NCBI GenBank assembly: GCA_965658965.1
Contig: CBFHVV010000023.1
Location: forward strand, 1-43,091
Reading direction: 5' to 3'
DNA: 43,091 nt
DNA from: Croceimicrobium sp965658965
GTDB lineage: Bacteria > Bacteroidota > Bacteroidia > Flavobacteriales > Schleiferiaceae
Positions 15,745-24,899 of this stretch are shown one piece after another; position 1 is the first letter of the stretch; the number at the start of each line of letters is the position of its first letter. The translations under genes were made by a program, and so were the position numbers. The notes below the pieces were generated by a model. The model was not told the origin of the DNA and searched no databases. It saw only the letters and a program-made list of their open reading frames with translations.

Positions 15745-18700
15745 ATGAAAAATTATTATGTAAGGCAATTTAGAGGTCTAGCGGCAATTGTTTTGCTGCT
15801 TTTTCCTGTTTTAATGCAAGCGCAAGCAGTTTCCATTACAGGAGTAGTGAAGGAGGCCTCTAATGGATTGTCTATTCCTGGAGTTAATGTGCTAGTTAAG
15901 GGTACTTCGGTAGGAACTACCACGGAAATGGATGGTAGTTATACCATAAAAGCGAGCCCTGGAGATGAGCTAGTCTTTTCTTTTATTGGTTTCGAATCGG
16001 CCACAGTTACCGTAGGATCCTCTCGAGTAATTAACGTGGCGATGAAGGAAGAGTCTGCTGTGTTAGGTGAGATAGTGGTGGTGGGTTATGGCTCTTCTAC
16101 TAAAAAGGAAATTACAGGTGCTACCTCTCAAGTTGATGGAGTGGAACTTAAAAAATTAAATCTGTCTCGCGTTGATCAAGCATTGCAGGGTCAGGTATCG
16201 GGTGTTACAATTAATTCAAACTCTGGTTCTCCAGGGGGTTCAAGTAATATTAGGATTCGTGGCTTATCTACCTTTGGAGATAATGATCCCTTAATTTTAG
16301 TAGACGGTATTGTTTACGATTCTGAAGGATTAAATGCACTTAACCCGGCGGACATTGAGTCTGTAAACGTGCTTAAAGATGGTACTGCTGGTATTTATGG
16401 GGTGCGCGCTGCTAACGGTGTGATTATCATTGAAACAAAAAAGGGAAAGTTAAACTCAAAGCCACAGATTGAATTCAGTGGCTTTTATGGTTTACAGCAA
16501 ACCACCAATCGTTTGAGTTTGCTAAACGCTAACGAATATGCCATCATTAAAAATAACGCATTTGCAAACTCAGGTCGCCCACAGCCTTTTAGTAATACGC
16601 AATTGGGCGAAGGAACAGATTGGCAAGACGAAGTTTTTCAAGTTGCGCCCATGCAGAACTACAACATTAGTATTAATGGTGGAACAAACAAGACGCGCTA
16701 TTCGATAGGCGGTTCCTATTATACTCAAGATGGAATTGTTGGCTTAGATAAGGCCAACTTTACACGATACAACGCCCGTTTTAACGTGTCATACGAGCTT
16801 TCAACCAAGTTTAGAATTAATAGCGTATTGCTTTATACCAACGAGAATCGTAAAACATTGCCAGAAAATGGCTTAGGTTCGGTTTTGTATAATACCATTA
16901 ACGCTTACCCTACGGAGCCAGTTCGTCAAAGAAATGGCGATTTCAGTTACCTAGAGTTGGTGAATGACATTATCAACCCTATTGCTCAAATGGAGAATAC
17001 CTATAACGAGTCCATGGTAAATAAATTGGTAGGAAAAGAAGAGCTGGTTTATACTATCAACGAAAACTTCACTTTTACCAATCGCTTTAATTACAACCTT
17101 GCTTTAGTGGATGGAAAAACATTTTCACCCCTTGTTTGGTATGGGCCAGGTAAGGCACAAAACACGGCAGTAAACGCAGATTTAGATGCGCCAAGAGTTG
17201 AAATAGCCGATAGTGTTTTTCTGGAGAGAGGTGCTAGTGTTTATGAAAACCGCGACACCTACATGGACTTAAACTTCGAAAGTTTCTTGAACTACGAAAA
17301 GCAGATCAACAAGGATCATAAGGTGAAAGGAACGCTAGGGACGTCTTTATTTACCCGTGCGGGAAGAGGTCTAAACGCTACTGCCTTTAATGTACCCAAT
17401 AACTCTGTTGAGTTTGCAGATATTTCCGCGAACCAAGCCGAAGGAGGTCTGCTTAATAACGCCGGCTCATTTGAATTTGAAGAGCGCTTAGTTTCAGCTT
17501 TCTTAAGGGCGGAATACTCTTATATGAATCGTTATTTATTTTCCGCAATTGTGCGTCGCGACGGATCCTCAAAGTTTGGAGCTAATAACCGTTGGGGTAT
17601 TTTTCCTGCCTTTTCTGGAGCGTGGGTATTTAGTGATGAGAGCTTTTTCGATGTTAGCTTTATCAATTTCGGTAAATTACGCATGAGTTACGGTATTTCA
17701 GGGAATGATCAAATTCCAAACTTTGCTTACCGTGCGCTTCTTAATGGGGAGGGTGTTTATGTTTTAGATGATTTGATTACTAGTGGTGTGGCAATTGGAC
17801 GCGCCTCTAACCCCGATTTAAAATGGGAAACTACTCATCAGTTTAACGTAGGTTTAGATTTAACCATTCTGAAAGAAGTAAACTTCGCCATGAACTACTT
17901 CGTAAAGAATACCAATGACCTTTTATTTCAGCCCGATGTTTCTGGTGTTTTAGGGACTTATGGTCCAGGTGGGTTTCCCCCCTTTGTTAATGCGGGAGAC
18001 GTATCTAATCGTGGTTTAGAGCTAGAGATTGGTTACAGTACCGATCCTACCAAAGACTGGGTTTTTGGAACTTCTTTTAATATGACGCAATTAACAAACG
18101 AAGTTTTACGAGTACCTGAAGGAGTTGACTTTATTCCTGGGGCTCAATTTGGTGTAGGTGGTAATGTTGCCACGCGTTTTGAGGTAGGTCAGCCTATCGG
18201 TTACTTTATTGGCCTAGAAACAGACGGTATATTCCAAAGCCAAGAGGACATAGACAACTCTCCTGTAGTACAAGCGGGAGCGCGTCCTGGTGATTTGCGC
18301 TTTGTAGATCAAAATGGAGACGGAGAGATAAACTTCAGTGATGATTCGGATAGAACTAAATTAGGTTCACCCATTCCAGATTTTACTTTCGGTTTAAATT
18401 TAACGGGCCGCTATAAAAACTTCGATGCTTCTTGTAATATCTATGCTGCCATTGGCCAAGAAATTATTAGAAACTACGAAAGACAACAGCCCTACGCCAA
18501 CCAATTGTCCTATGTAATTGATCGTTGGACTGGTCCAGGTTCAACCGAAGATATTCCGCGTGTTACTACTGGGCAGACTCGCAATAATGTATTCTCCGAT
18601 TATTTTGTAGAAGATGGTTCTTTCTTAAGAATTAGAAACTTACAAGTAGGTTATACCCTTCCAGCAAAATGGTTGAAACGTCAAAAAGTAGAGTCTATGA

Positions 18701-18858
18701 GGGTTTACGTTTCGGTAAACAACTTGTATACACTAACAAACTATCAAGGCTTTGATCCAGATATTGGAAACTTTGGGGGTGTGTTAGCAGCTGGTGTTGA
18801 CTACGGTTTTTACCCACAAGCACGCACAATTATGGGAGGCTTTAATATTAAATTTTAA
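15745..18858 (+). CDS. SusC-family TonB-dependent outer-membrane glycan transporter
   Basis: This 1037-residue protein imports oligosaccharides across the outer membrane using TonB energy. It has a signal peptide (about 1-27), a carboxypeptidase-D-like regulatory domain (about 29-105, ITGVVKEASNGLSIPGVNVLVKG), a likely TonB-box region near EIVVVGYG (about 112), a plug domain with GVTINSNSGSPGGSSNIRIRG and ESVNVLKDGTAGIYGVRAANGVIIIETKKG, then a long beta-barrel ending in a C-terminal Phe (FNIKF). Size is normal for SusC. It is followed directly by susD, and the GH16/GH81/GH17 context implies beta-1,3-glucan oligosaccharides as substrate, which is inference. The start is the first ATG after the promoter. 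Confidence 0.95.
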   Translation: MKNYYVRQFRGLAAIVLLLFPVLMQAQAVSITGVVKEASNGLSIPGVNVLVKGTSVGTTTEMDGSYTIKASPGDELVFSFIGFESATVTVGSSRVINVAMKEESAVLGEIVVVGYGSSTKKEITGATSQVDGVELKKLNLSRVDQALQGQVSGVTINSNSGSPGGSSNIRIRGLSTFGDNDPLILVDGIVYDSEGLNALNPADIESVNVLKDGTAGIYGVRAANGVIIIETKKGKLNSKPQIEFSGFYGLQQTTNRLSLLNANEYAIIKNNAFANSGRPQPFSNTQLGEGTDWQDEVFQVAPMQNYNISINGGTNKTRYSIGGSYYTQDGIVGLDKANFTRYNARFNVSYELSTKFRINSVLLYTNENRKTLPENGLGSVLYNTINAYPTEPVRQRNGDFSYLELVNDIINPIAQMENTYNESMVNKLVGKEELVYTINENFTFTNRFNYNLALVDGKTFSPLVWYGPGKAQNTAVNADLDAPRVEIADSVFLERGASVYENRDTYMDLNFESFLNYEKQINKDHKVKGTLGTSLFTRAGRGLNATAFNVPNNSVEFADISANQAEGGLLNNAGSFEFEERLVSAFLRAEYSYMNRYLFSAIVRRDGSSKFGANNRWGIFPAFSGAWVFSDESFFDVSFINFGKLRMSYGISGNDQIPNFAYRALLNGEGVYVLDDLITSGVAIGRASNPDLKWETTHQFNVGLDLTILKEVNFAMNYFVKNTNDLLFQPDVSGVLGTYGPGGFPPFVNAGDVSNRGLELEIGYSTDPTKDWVFGTSFNMTQLTNEVLRVPEGVDFIPGAQFGVGGNVATRFEVGQPIGYFIGLETDGIFQSQEDIDNSPVVQAGARPGDLRFVDQNGDGEINFSDDSDRTKLGSPIPDFTFGLNLTGRYKNFDASCNIYAAIGQEIIRNYERQQPYANQLSYVIDRWTGPGSTEDIPRVTTGQTRNNVFSDYFVEDGSFLRIRNLQVGYTLPAKWLKRQKVESMRVYVSVNNLYTLTNYQGFDPDIGNFGGVLAAGVDYGFYPQARTIMGGFNIKF

Positions 18859-18859
18859 G

Positions 18860-20341
18860 ATGATGTCAATAAAAAGATATAGCACAATAATTTTAACGGC
18901 CATAGCTCTTAGTTTAACAAACACAGGTTGTGAGAAATACTTAGACGTAGGCCCAGCCTTTGCACAAGATGCCGAGAACTATTTTAATTCTAAGCAAGAT
19001 TACGAATTGGCCTTAATTGGCGCCTACGATTTATTGCAGGCTTCTTATTTAACTTTATGGATTGGAGAAATTGCCTCAGATAATGCTATTGCCGGAGGTG
19101 AGAGTTTTACCGATACAGAGGGTTTACACCAGATAGAGAATATGACTCATAATGCGGTAAATGCTGAATTACGTAGTGTTTTTCGTTGGAATTATGCGGG
19201 CATTGCTCGTACCAACTATATTATGGAGTATAAGGATAAAACCGACTTTGAAGGAAAAGAGCAGATCTTAGGTGAAACCCGTTTCTTAAGAGCATACTAC
19301 TATTTTGAATTAGTAAAGTACTTTGGTGATGTGCCTTTAATTATTGACAGACGTTTAGGTGCAGAAGAGGTAACAGATATTGCACGTTCTCCTAAGTCAG
19401 AAGTTTATGCCCAAATTGAAGAAGATTTGCGCTATGCAGCCAATAACCTTCCTTGGAATAACCCCGTAAAAGGTAAGGCAGAGAAAGGTTCGGCCTTGGC
19501 CTTATTGGGTAAGGTATACCTCTATCAAAACAAGTTTGGACCTGCGGCCGAGGTTTTAGATGAGGTTATAAATGATGGCCCTTATAGTTTGCTGGCAGAT
19601 TACGAAGACCTTTGGTTTGCCGCTAATGAAGATAATAGTGAGACAGTTTTTGATGTTGAATACTCTAACCTAGAAGGGGGTAGCTATGAGTGTTTAATTT
19701 GCTTAGAAGGAAATGCTGCTGCAGGATTTCAAGGAATCCGTCAGTACGATGGACCTTTTTACGGTGACGGAAACAGTTATAACTTGCCAACTGCTGACTT
19801 ATACAATGCCTTTCCTATTAGCGACCCTCGTCGCGATTTAACGGTTTTGAATATCGATTCGTTTATCAACTTACAAACAGACCCCAGCTCTATTACTTAT
19901 GCTATCGGTGGTGGTGGACATACGGGTTATTACAATAATAAGTACATTAAGCGTCAGTCGGAATTAGGTTTGCCAGATGATGACCTCACTAGCCCACTAA
20001 ACTATAAAGCCATTCGTTACGCAGATGTCTTGCTAATGGCAGCAGAAGCGCATAACCGAAATCAGAATGATGGTCCCGCTTTAACTTATTTAAACCAAGT
20101 ACGCGATCGGGTAGGGATGTCAAACATTAACCTTTCCGGACAACTATTAACCGAGGCAATATGGAGAGAACGAAGATTTGAACTATCTGGTGAGGGTTTA
20201 CGTTTCTTTGACCTTGTTCGTATTGGGCAGGCAGCCAACGAAATAGACAACTTTACTGCTGGTAAAAATGAAATATTCCCTATTCCTCAGGTTGAGATTG
20301 ACTTAGCAGGTGGGAATTGGTCACAGAATAACGGCTACTAA
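18860..20341 (+). CDS. SusD-family surface glycan-binding lipoprotein
   Basis: SusD proteins form the lid of the SusC barrel and bind the incoming glycan at the cell surface. The ATG at 18860, one base after the susC stop, begins a lipoprotein signal with lipid Cys24 (LTNTGCEKYLD). The frame also runs upstream into susC to 18794, but that extension is not a plausible N-terminus. Typical SusD features are the TPR-like helices (ILGETRFLRAYYYFELVKYFGDVPLI) and the C-terminal RWERR-like segment, here IWRERRFELSGEGLRFFDLVRIG. The protein has about 493 residues, a normal size. It is almost certainly translationally coupled to susC. Confidence 0.96.
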   Translation: MMSIKRYSTIILTAIALSLTNTGCEKYLDVGPAFAQDAENYFNSKQDYELALIGAYDLLQASYLTLWIGEIASDNAIAGGESFTDTEGLHQIENMTHNAVNAELRSVFRWNYAGIARTNYIMEYKDKTDFEGKEQILGETRFLRAYYYFELVKYFGDVPLIIDRRLGAEEVTDIARSPKSEVYAQIEEDLRYAANNLPWNNPVKGKAEKGSALALLGKVYLYQNKFGPAAEVLDEVINDGPYSLLADYEDLWFAANEDNSETVFDVEYSNLEGGSYECLICLEGNAAAGFQGIRQYDGPFYGDGNSYNLPTADLYNAFPISDPRRDLTVLNIDSFINLQTDPSSITYAIGGGGHTGYYNNKYIKRQSELGLPDDDLTSPLNYKAIRYADVLLMAAEAHNRNQNDGPALTYLNQVRDRVGMSNINLSGQLLTEAIWRERRFELSGEGLRFFDLVRIGQAANEIDNFTAGKNEIFPIPQVEIDLAGGNWSQNNGY

Positions 20342-20370
20342 CAACTATATATTTTTAATTAATCCAAATC

Positions 20371-21738
20371 ATGAAAATGAAATCAATGAGAAAATCAGGT
20401 TTAAGATTTCTTGCAATGGGCTCGCTATTAGTTTTTGCAGCGGCTTGCGGAGAAGATGATGAACCCACAATTGGGGCACCCCCCAGCCAAAGTGACGCAG
20501 CCTTTACTTATGCTGCTTCCGCTCAAAGCGATAACGTAATTGAGTTTACTGCTTCGAATTCTAGTGTAAGTGCGAGTTGGGATTTTGGTAACGGAGCTAC
20601 CGGAGAAGGCACCAATGTTACTGCTATGTACCCTTTCGCAGGAACCTACACAGTTACTTTAACAGTTCAGAATTCAGGTGGTAGCGCAAGCAGCACGCAA
20701 GATGTTGTTATCGCTCAAGATGATCCGAACTTAATTAACAATCCAATTTTTGACCTTCTTACTGGTGGAGCAAGCGGTCCTGGTTTTAAAACTTGGGCAA
20801 TTGATTCAGTAAGAGCAGCACACTTTGGTGTAGGCCCCGACCCTGTTGGAGCAGCGGGTTTTTACCCAGAATGGTATGAAGCCGCCGCTTTAGAAAAAAC
20901 CGGCTCTGGCATGTATGATGACCTTTACACTTTTAAATTAAGTGGTTTTGGTTTTGATATGATTACCAATGGCGACGTGTATGTTAATACTGCTAGTGCA
21001 GGTGTGGCGCCTTTTGATGACACTACTGCTACTAACGTAGGTGATTATAAAGCAGCCTTCCCTAATCAGTTAGGTGAAACCTGGACTCTTAACGAAGGAG
21101 CAGACACTAGTATTACCTTTAGTGGTGACGCATTTATGGGCTATTGGGCCAGTTCTCAGAGATATCAAATTGTGAATATCGAAGAGAATGAGCTATTCTT
21201 ACGTTTTGTAGATGGAGTAGCTTCTGATCCAGCATTAGCCTGGTATATCCGTTTAGTGCCAGAAGGTTATGTAAGTGATCCAGATCCAGTTGCACCTTCT
21301 TATAGCTTACCTTTAGATTTCGAGGCTGTTGAACCGGTATTTACCACTTTTGGTAACAGTACTTATGGCATTATTGCTAACCCTGATGCCACTGGTATTA
21401 ATACTAGTGCCAAGGTATTAGAAACAGTACACGGTAATGAAACTTGGGCTGGTTTGTTTGTGAATTTAGACTCTAAGCTAGACTTCAGCACGCAAACGGA
21501 AATTACTCTAAAAGTATGGGCGCCCGTAACAGGTGACTTCCGTATTAAGTTAGAGGAAAAAGCAAATACCAATAATTTTGTTGAGGTGGATGCTACTGTA
21601 ACTACGGCTAACACTTGGGAGGAAATTACTTTCGACTTTAGTGGAACCGCAGCAGACTTTGATCGCTTAGTATTATTCCCAGGTTGGAATGTTTCTAATG
21701 CGGGTACCTTCTATATTGATGATGTAAAGCAGCAATAG
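20371..21738 (+). CDS. PKD-domain glycan-binding lipoprotein (SusE-position)
   Basis: A 455-residue lipoprotein (lipid Cys26, FAAACGEDDE) in the place where PULs encode an extra surface glycan-binding protein. It has a PKD domain (about 42-115; SASWDFGNGATGEGTNVT, GTYTVTLTV), a middle region of unknown type (about 122-300), and a C-terminal beta-sandwich module (about 311-455) ending YIDDVKQQ. That last module is related to the modules repeated in the secreted protein at the right end of the window: both have TWAG, a V[RK]VW.P segment, [FY]D[FD]S after W.E.[IL]TF, and a final YIDDV. It probably helps capture laminarin on the surface. The gene is 29 bp after susD, in the same operon. Confidence 0.83.
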   Translation: MKMKSMRKSGLRFLAMGSLLVFAAACGEDDEPTIGAPPSQSDAAFTYAASAQSDNVIEFTASNSSVSASWDFGNGATGEGTNVTAMYPFAGTYTVTLTVQNSGGSASSTQDVVIAQDDPNLINNPIFDLLTGGASGPGFKTWAIDSVRAAHFGVGPDPVGAAGFYPEWYEAAALEKTGSGMYDDLYTFKLSGFGFDMITNGDVYVNTASAGVAPFDDTTATNVGDYKAAFPNQLGETWTLNEGADTSITFSGDAFMGYWASSQRYQIVNIEENELFLRFVDGVASDPALAWYIRLVPEGYVSDPDPVAPSYSLPLDFEAVEPVFTTFGNSTYGIIANPDATGINTSAKVLETVHGNETWAGLFVNLDSKLDFSTQTEITLKVWAPVTGDFRIKLEEKANTNNFVEVDATVTTANTWEEITFDFSGTAADFDRLVLFPGWNVSNAGTFYIDDVKQQ

Positions 21739-21753
21739 ATAGAATTTTAAAAC

Positions 21754-21782
21754 AGGAGGCGTAGGGTTTCCTTACGCCTCCT
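21754..21782 (+). other. Hairpin between the glycan-binding lipoprotein and GH16 genes
   Basis: AGGAGGCGTA (21754-21763) pairs perfectly with TACGCCTCCT (21773-21782). The tail (TCTTAATAG) is only weakly T-rich, so it may be a partial terminator or an mRNA-stabilising structure that lowers GH16 expression relative to susCD. Confidence 0.55.
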
Positions 21783-21806
21783 TCTTAATAGTTAAAACAA
21801 GGATTT

Positions 21807-22934
21807 ATGAAATTGAGCATTTACCCCTTATTGTTAGTAATACTTATTACTGCTTCATGTGCAGAAGATAAAGTAGTTGCCCCCGCCTTATTACCTTCTA
21901 ACCTACAAACCACTATTGAAGTATCCACAACCACAGAGGGATTAGTAGAACTTACCACTACCGCTGTAAATGCCAATTTTTTTAGTGCCGATTTTTATGA
22001 TAATGGTGAGATTATTGAACTAGAATCCAAAGAAGGAAACTTTGCTTACCGCTTTACCGAAAGTGGTACCTATTTGATCGTGAGTCGCGCTCATACTTCA
22101 AATATTGACTTCATTACAAAACGCGATTCAGTGGAAGTTGTGGTAACGGCTAATACTGGAGCAGGTGGGATACCCACTACAGGATATACTACGCCACTTA
22201 CTTATCCCGGCTACAATTTAGTTTGGCAAGATGAGTTTGATGGTACTTCGCTTTCGGGCGATTGGACCCATGAAATAGGCACCGGAAATGGTGGTTGGGG
22301 TAACCAAGAATTACAATATTATCGTTCGGAAAATACAGAAGTACGTGATGGATACTTAGTGATTACGGCGAAGAAAGAAGACTTTGCCGGTCAGTCTTAT
22401 ACTTCCTCACGTATTATTTCCAAAGGAAATCAAAGCTTTAAATATGGTCGAATTGACATTAGAGCAGCCATGCCGCAAGGACAAGGAATGTGGCCGGCTT
22501 TATGGATGTTAGGCGACAATTTCGATAATATCGGTTGGCCAAGATGTGGCGAAATTGATATCATGGAAATGGTAGGTGGCCCTGATGCGCCAAAACGAGG
22601 TGATAGTTATACCCACGGCACGGTTCATTGGTTTGATGAGGGTCAAGGTGTAAAAGCAGATTTTGGCGGATCTTATAAATTAAACCAAGGAAGATTGTCG
22701 GATGAATTTCACGTGTACACCATTATTTGGGATGAAAATGAAATAGTGTGGTATTTTGATGATACCCGCTTTCATGCCATTGACATTACCTCGGCTTCTT
22801 TGGCCGAATTTAGAGAAAGTTTCTTCTTTATTTTTAACGTTGCTGTAGGTGGCCTATGGCCAGGAAGTCCAAACAGTTCTACGGTATTCCCACAAAAAAT
22901 GGCAGTAGATTACGTTAGAGTATTTCAAAAATAA
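21807..22934 (+). CDS. GH16 endo-beta-1,3-glucanase (laminarinase) lipoprotein
   Basis: This 375-residue lipoprotein (lipid Cys18, ITASCAEDK) has a PKD-like domain (about 32-115) and a GH16 catalytic domain (about 132-375). The active-site motif is GEIDIMEMVG with Glu249 as nucleophile, Asp251 and Glu254 as acid/base, the ExDxxE form with a beta-bulge that is characteristic of laminarinases and related GH16 enzymes. WGNQELQYY and GMWPALWMLG are further laminarinase hallmarks. It most likely cuts internal beta-1,3 bonds at the cell surface to feed SusCD. It is the last gene of the susC operon and is followed by strong terminator hairpins. Confidence 0.92.
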   Translation: MKLSIYPLLLVILITASCAEDKVVAPALLPSNLQTTIEVSTTTEGLVELTTTAVNANFFSADFYDNGEIIELESKEGNFAYRFTESGTYLIVSRAHTSNIDFITKRDSVEVVVTANTGAGGIPTTGYTTPLTYPGYNLVWQDEFDGTSLSGDWTHEIGTGNGGWGNQELQYYRSENTEVRDGYLVITAKKEDFAGQSYTSSRIISKGNQSFKYGRIDIRAAMPQGQGMWPALWMLGDNFDNIGWPRCGEIDIMEMVGGPDAPKRGDSYTHGTVHWFDEGQGVKADFGGSYKLNQGRLSDEFHVYTIIWDENEIVWYFDDTRFHAIDITSASLAEFRESFFFIFNVAVGGLWPGSPNSSTVFPQKMAVDYVRVFQK

Positions 22935-22935
22935 A

Positions 22936-22989
22936 AGCAATTTTAGTCGGTGCAAGAGGAGGGGTTTAGACACCTAGATTAAAATTGCT
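22936..22989 (+). other. Long hairpin after the GH16 gene
   Basis: AGCAATTTTA (22936-22945) pairs with TAAAATTGCT (22980-22989), with an inner GGTG/CACC pairing (22949-22952 with 22971-22974). It begins right after the stop codon and lies just ahead of a stronger terminator; it may protect the mRNA 3' end or assist termination. Confidence 0.5.
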
Positions 22990-22998
22990 CTTTCAAGC

Positions 22999-23046
22999 AA
23001 AAAGTCAAGTTCGAATGTGCAACATTTGTCCTTGACTTTTTCTATT
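22999..23046 (+). terminator. Terminator of the susC operon
   Basis: A perfect 11-bp stem (AAAAAGTCAAG at 22999-23009 with CTTGACTTTTT at 23031-23041) encloses a 21-base loop that itself contains AATGT/ACATT. The T-rich tail extends to about 23046. Confidence 0.85.
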
Positions 23047-23149
23047 TTAAGATCCGCAGCCTCGAGCTTATTGCTTATAATTTTTAATCTCCGCAGGAAA
23101 CTTCGCTTAAGAGCAATTAAGTTCCGAGATTTGAATAAATTTTACAGAC

Positions 23150-24163
23150 ATGAGTAATATCTTAAAAATAGAGCCTCTTGGCTTCCCTTGGAAAACACAA
23201 GATCCTTTTCTTTTTTGCGCTTATCATAAAGACGAATATCCAGCTGGAAACGCAGCCATGGGACCAGACCCTAGCCAATTAAGAGGTAGAAGTATTGGTC
23301 AAGACTTTAACAATAACAGTAGCTGGCGAATGTATCATGGCAGTAAAATGCCTGGTTTCCCTTACCATCCACACCGCGGCTTTGAGACCATTACGATAAA
23401 TAAAGAGGGGGTGGTAGATCATTCAGATTCTCTAGGTGCCGCTGGCCGTTTTATGGCGGGAGATGTGCAGTGGATGACAGCCGGAAGCGGGGTGCAGCAT
23501 TCGGAAATGTTCCCTCTTATCAATCAGAATAAAAATAACCCATTAGAGATTTTTCAAATCTGGTTAAATCTTCCTAAGGTTTCAAAAATGGTAGAGCCTC
23601 ACTTTAAAATGCTCTGGAATGAAGACATTCCAGTGATTACTCATAAAGATGAAGCGGGTAAAAGTACAAGCGTGGACTTGATAGCTGGGAAAATTGATGA
23701 TACCGCAGCTTTGGACCCTACGCCAGATTCTTGGGCTGCTACGCCAGATAATGCGGTAGGAGTTTATACTATAAAAATGGAAGCAGGAGCCTTATGGACG
23801 CTCCCTAAAACAAATCCCGAAGCTAATCGATCGCTTTTCTTTTATGCGGGGGAAGAGATTATAGTGGAAGATCAAACAGTTTCGGTAAAGCATATTTTAG
23901 AGCTAAAGGCCGGGGCAGATATTACGATAAAGAATGGTGCTCAACCAGCCTATTTTTTAATATTAGAAGGAAAGGCAATTGGTGAACCCGTTGTGCAGCA
24001 TGGACCTTTTGTGATGAATACTGCTGAGGAAATTAGGGAAACCATGCGCGAATACGGTAGAACGCAATTTGGCGGTTGGCCTTGGCCTCAAACCGAGATG
24101 GCTCACCCGAGGGAGAAAGGTAGATTTGCCTTACATAGCGATGGACGAGAAGAGGTGAAATAG
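23150..24163 (+). CDS. Pirin family protein
   Basis: A 337-residue cupin of the pirin family. The metal-binding residues are visible in PYHPHRGFETITI (His73, His75) and GVQHSEMFP (His117, Glu119), and the N-terminal GQDF and C-terminal pirin_C region are present. Bacterial pirins include quercetin 2,3-dioxygenases and regulators of central enzymes, so the exact role is open. No signal peptide, hence cytoplasmic. The gene lies between the two PUL operons and has its own upstream region after a terminator, so it is probably not part of the PUL. Confidence 0.9.
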   Translation: MSNILKIEPLGFPWKTQDPFLFCAYHKDEYPAGNAAMGPDPSQLRGRSIGQDFNNNSSWRMYHGSKMPGFPYHPHRGFETITINKEGVVDHSDSLGAAGRFMAGDVQWMTAGSGVQHSEMFPLINQNKNNPLEIFQIWLNLPKVSKMVEPHFKMLWNEDIPVITHKDEAGKSTSVDLIAGKIDDTAALDPTPDSWAATPDNAVGVYTIKMEAGALWTLPKTNPEANRSLFFYAGEEIIVEDQTVSVKHILELKAGADITIKNGAQPAYFLILEGKAIGEPVVQHGPFVMNTAEEIRETMREYGRTQFGGWPWPQTEMAHPREKGRFALHSDGREEVK

Positions 24164-24210
24164 TAAAATTAGGTTTCGCCAAATTAGATCTTAACCGTAA
24201 ACAGTTTAAT

Positions 24211-24771
24211 GTGAGTTACGGCAATTATTATCAAACCGAAAACTTGTTCGGAGAGCCCTATCCTGAACTAATTGAGTTTTTTGCCGAGTATTCTAAAGGG
24301 GGTAAAGTTCTCGATTTGGGTTGTGGACAAGGAAGGGATGCTATTGCCTTAGCGCGATTGGGTTATTCGGTTACTGGTATTGACAATTCAAAAGTCGGTA
24401 TCAATCAAATGAATCAGATTGCAAAAAGTGAAAATTTAAACTTGCGTGGAAAGGAGGGCGATGTATACGCATTTGATGGTTTCCAAGACTACGATATTGT
24501 TCTTCTAGACAGTATGTTTCATTTTGAAAAGAAGGGTAAGCAAAAAGAAATCGGACTAATATTGAAGATTGTAGCCAATATTAGAAAGGGAGGTCTAATT
24601 GTAGTTTGCATTCAAAACACGGGCACTAAGGTGCAGCTTCTGAAACAGGCATTAAGCACTAGAGCAGGGCTCGAGGAACTAGTGGACAAAAGTTTTACCT
24701 ATATTTTTGAGGATAGGCAGAGCGGGCACCGGTCGGAAACGGACTATAGAATGATAATAGTCAAAGGCTAA
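24211..24771 (+). CDS. SAM-dependent methyltransferase, class I
   Basis: A 186-residue methyltransferase with motif I VLDLGCGQGRDAIALA (about residues 33-48), motif II VTGIDNS (about 54-60) and motif post-I/III around YDIVLLDSMFHF. The compact size and the N-terminal YYQTENLFGEPYPEL resemble TehB-like and other small-molecule methyltransferases. The start is GTG at 24211; the ATG two bases earlier runs straight into a stop in another frame. It lies 47 bp after the pirin gene and may be transcribed with it. The substrate cannot be inferred. Confidence 0.85.
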   Translation: MSYGNYYQTENLFGEPYPELIEFFAEYSKGGKVLDLGCGQGRDAIALARLGYSVTGIDNSKVGINQMNQIAKSENLNLRGKEGDVYAFDGFQDYDIVLLDSMFHFEKKGKQKEIGLILKIVANIRKGGLIVVCIQNTGTKVQLLKQALSTRAGLEELVDKSFTYIFEDRQSGHRSETDYRMIIVKG

Positions 24772-24899
24772 GTGCTTTGCTATATAACTTCTTTCAAGGG
24801 CAGTTAGGACCTCAGTTTCCCCAATCTTTACCAATTTGTAGAGAAAGTAAAAGTATTTTAGCCTAGTTAGTGCTCTGGTCAACTCAAAAATAGATTGTA

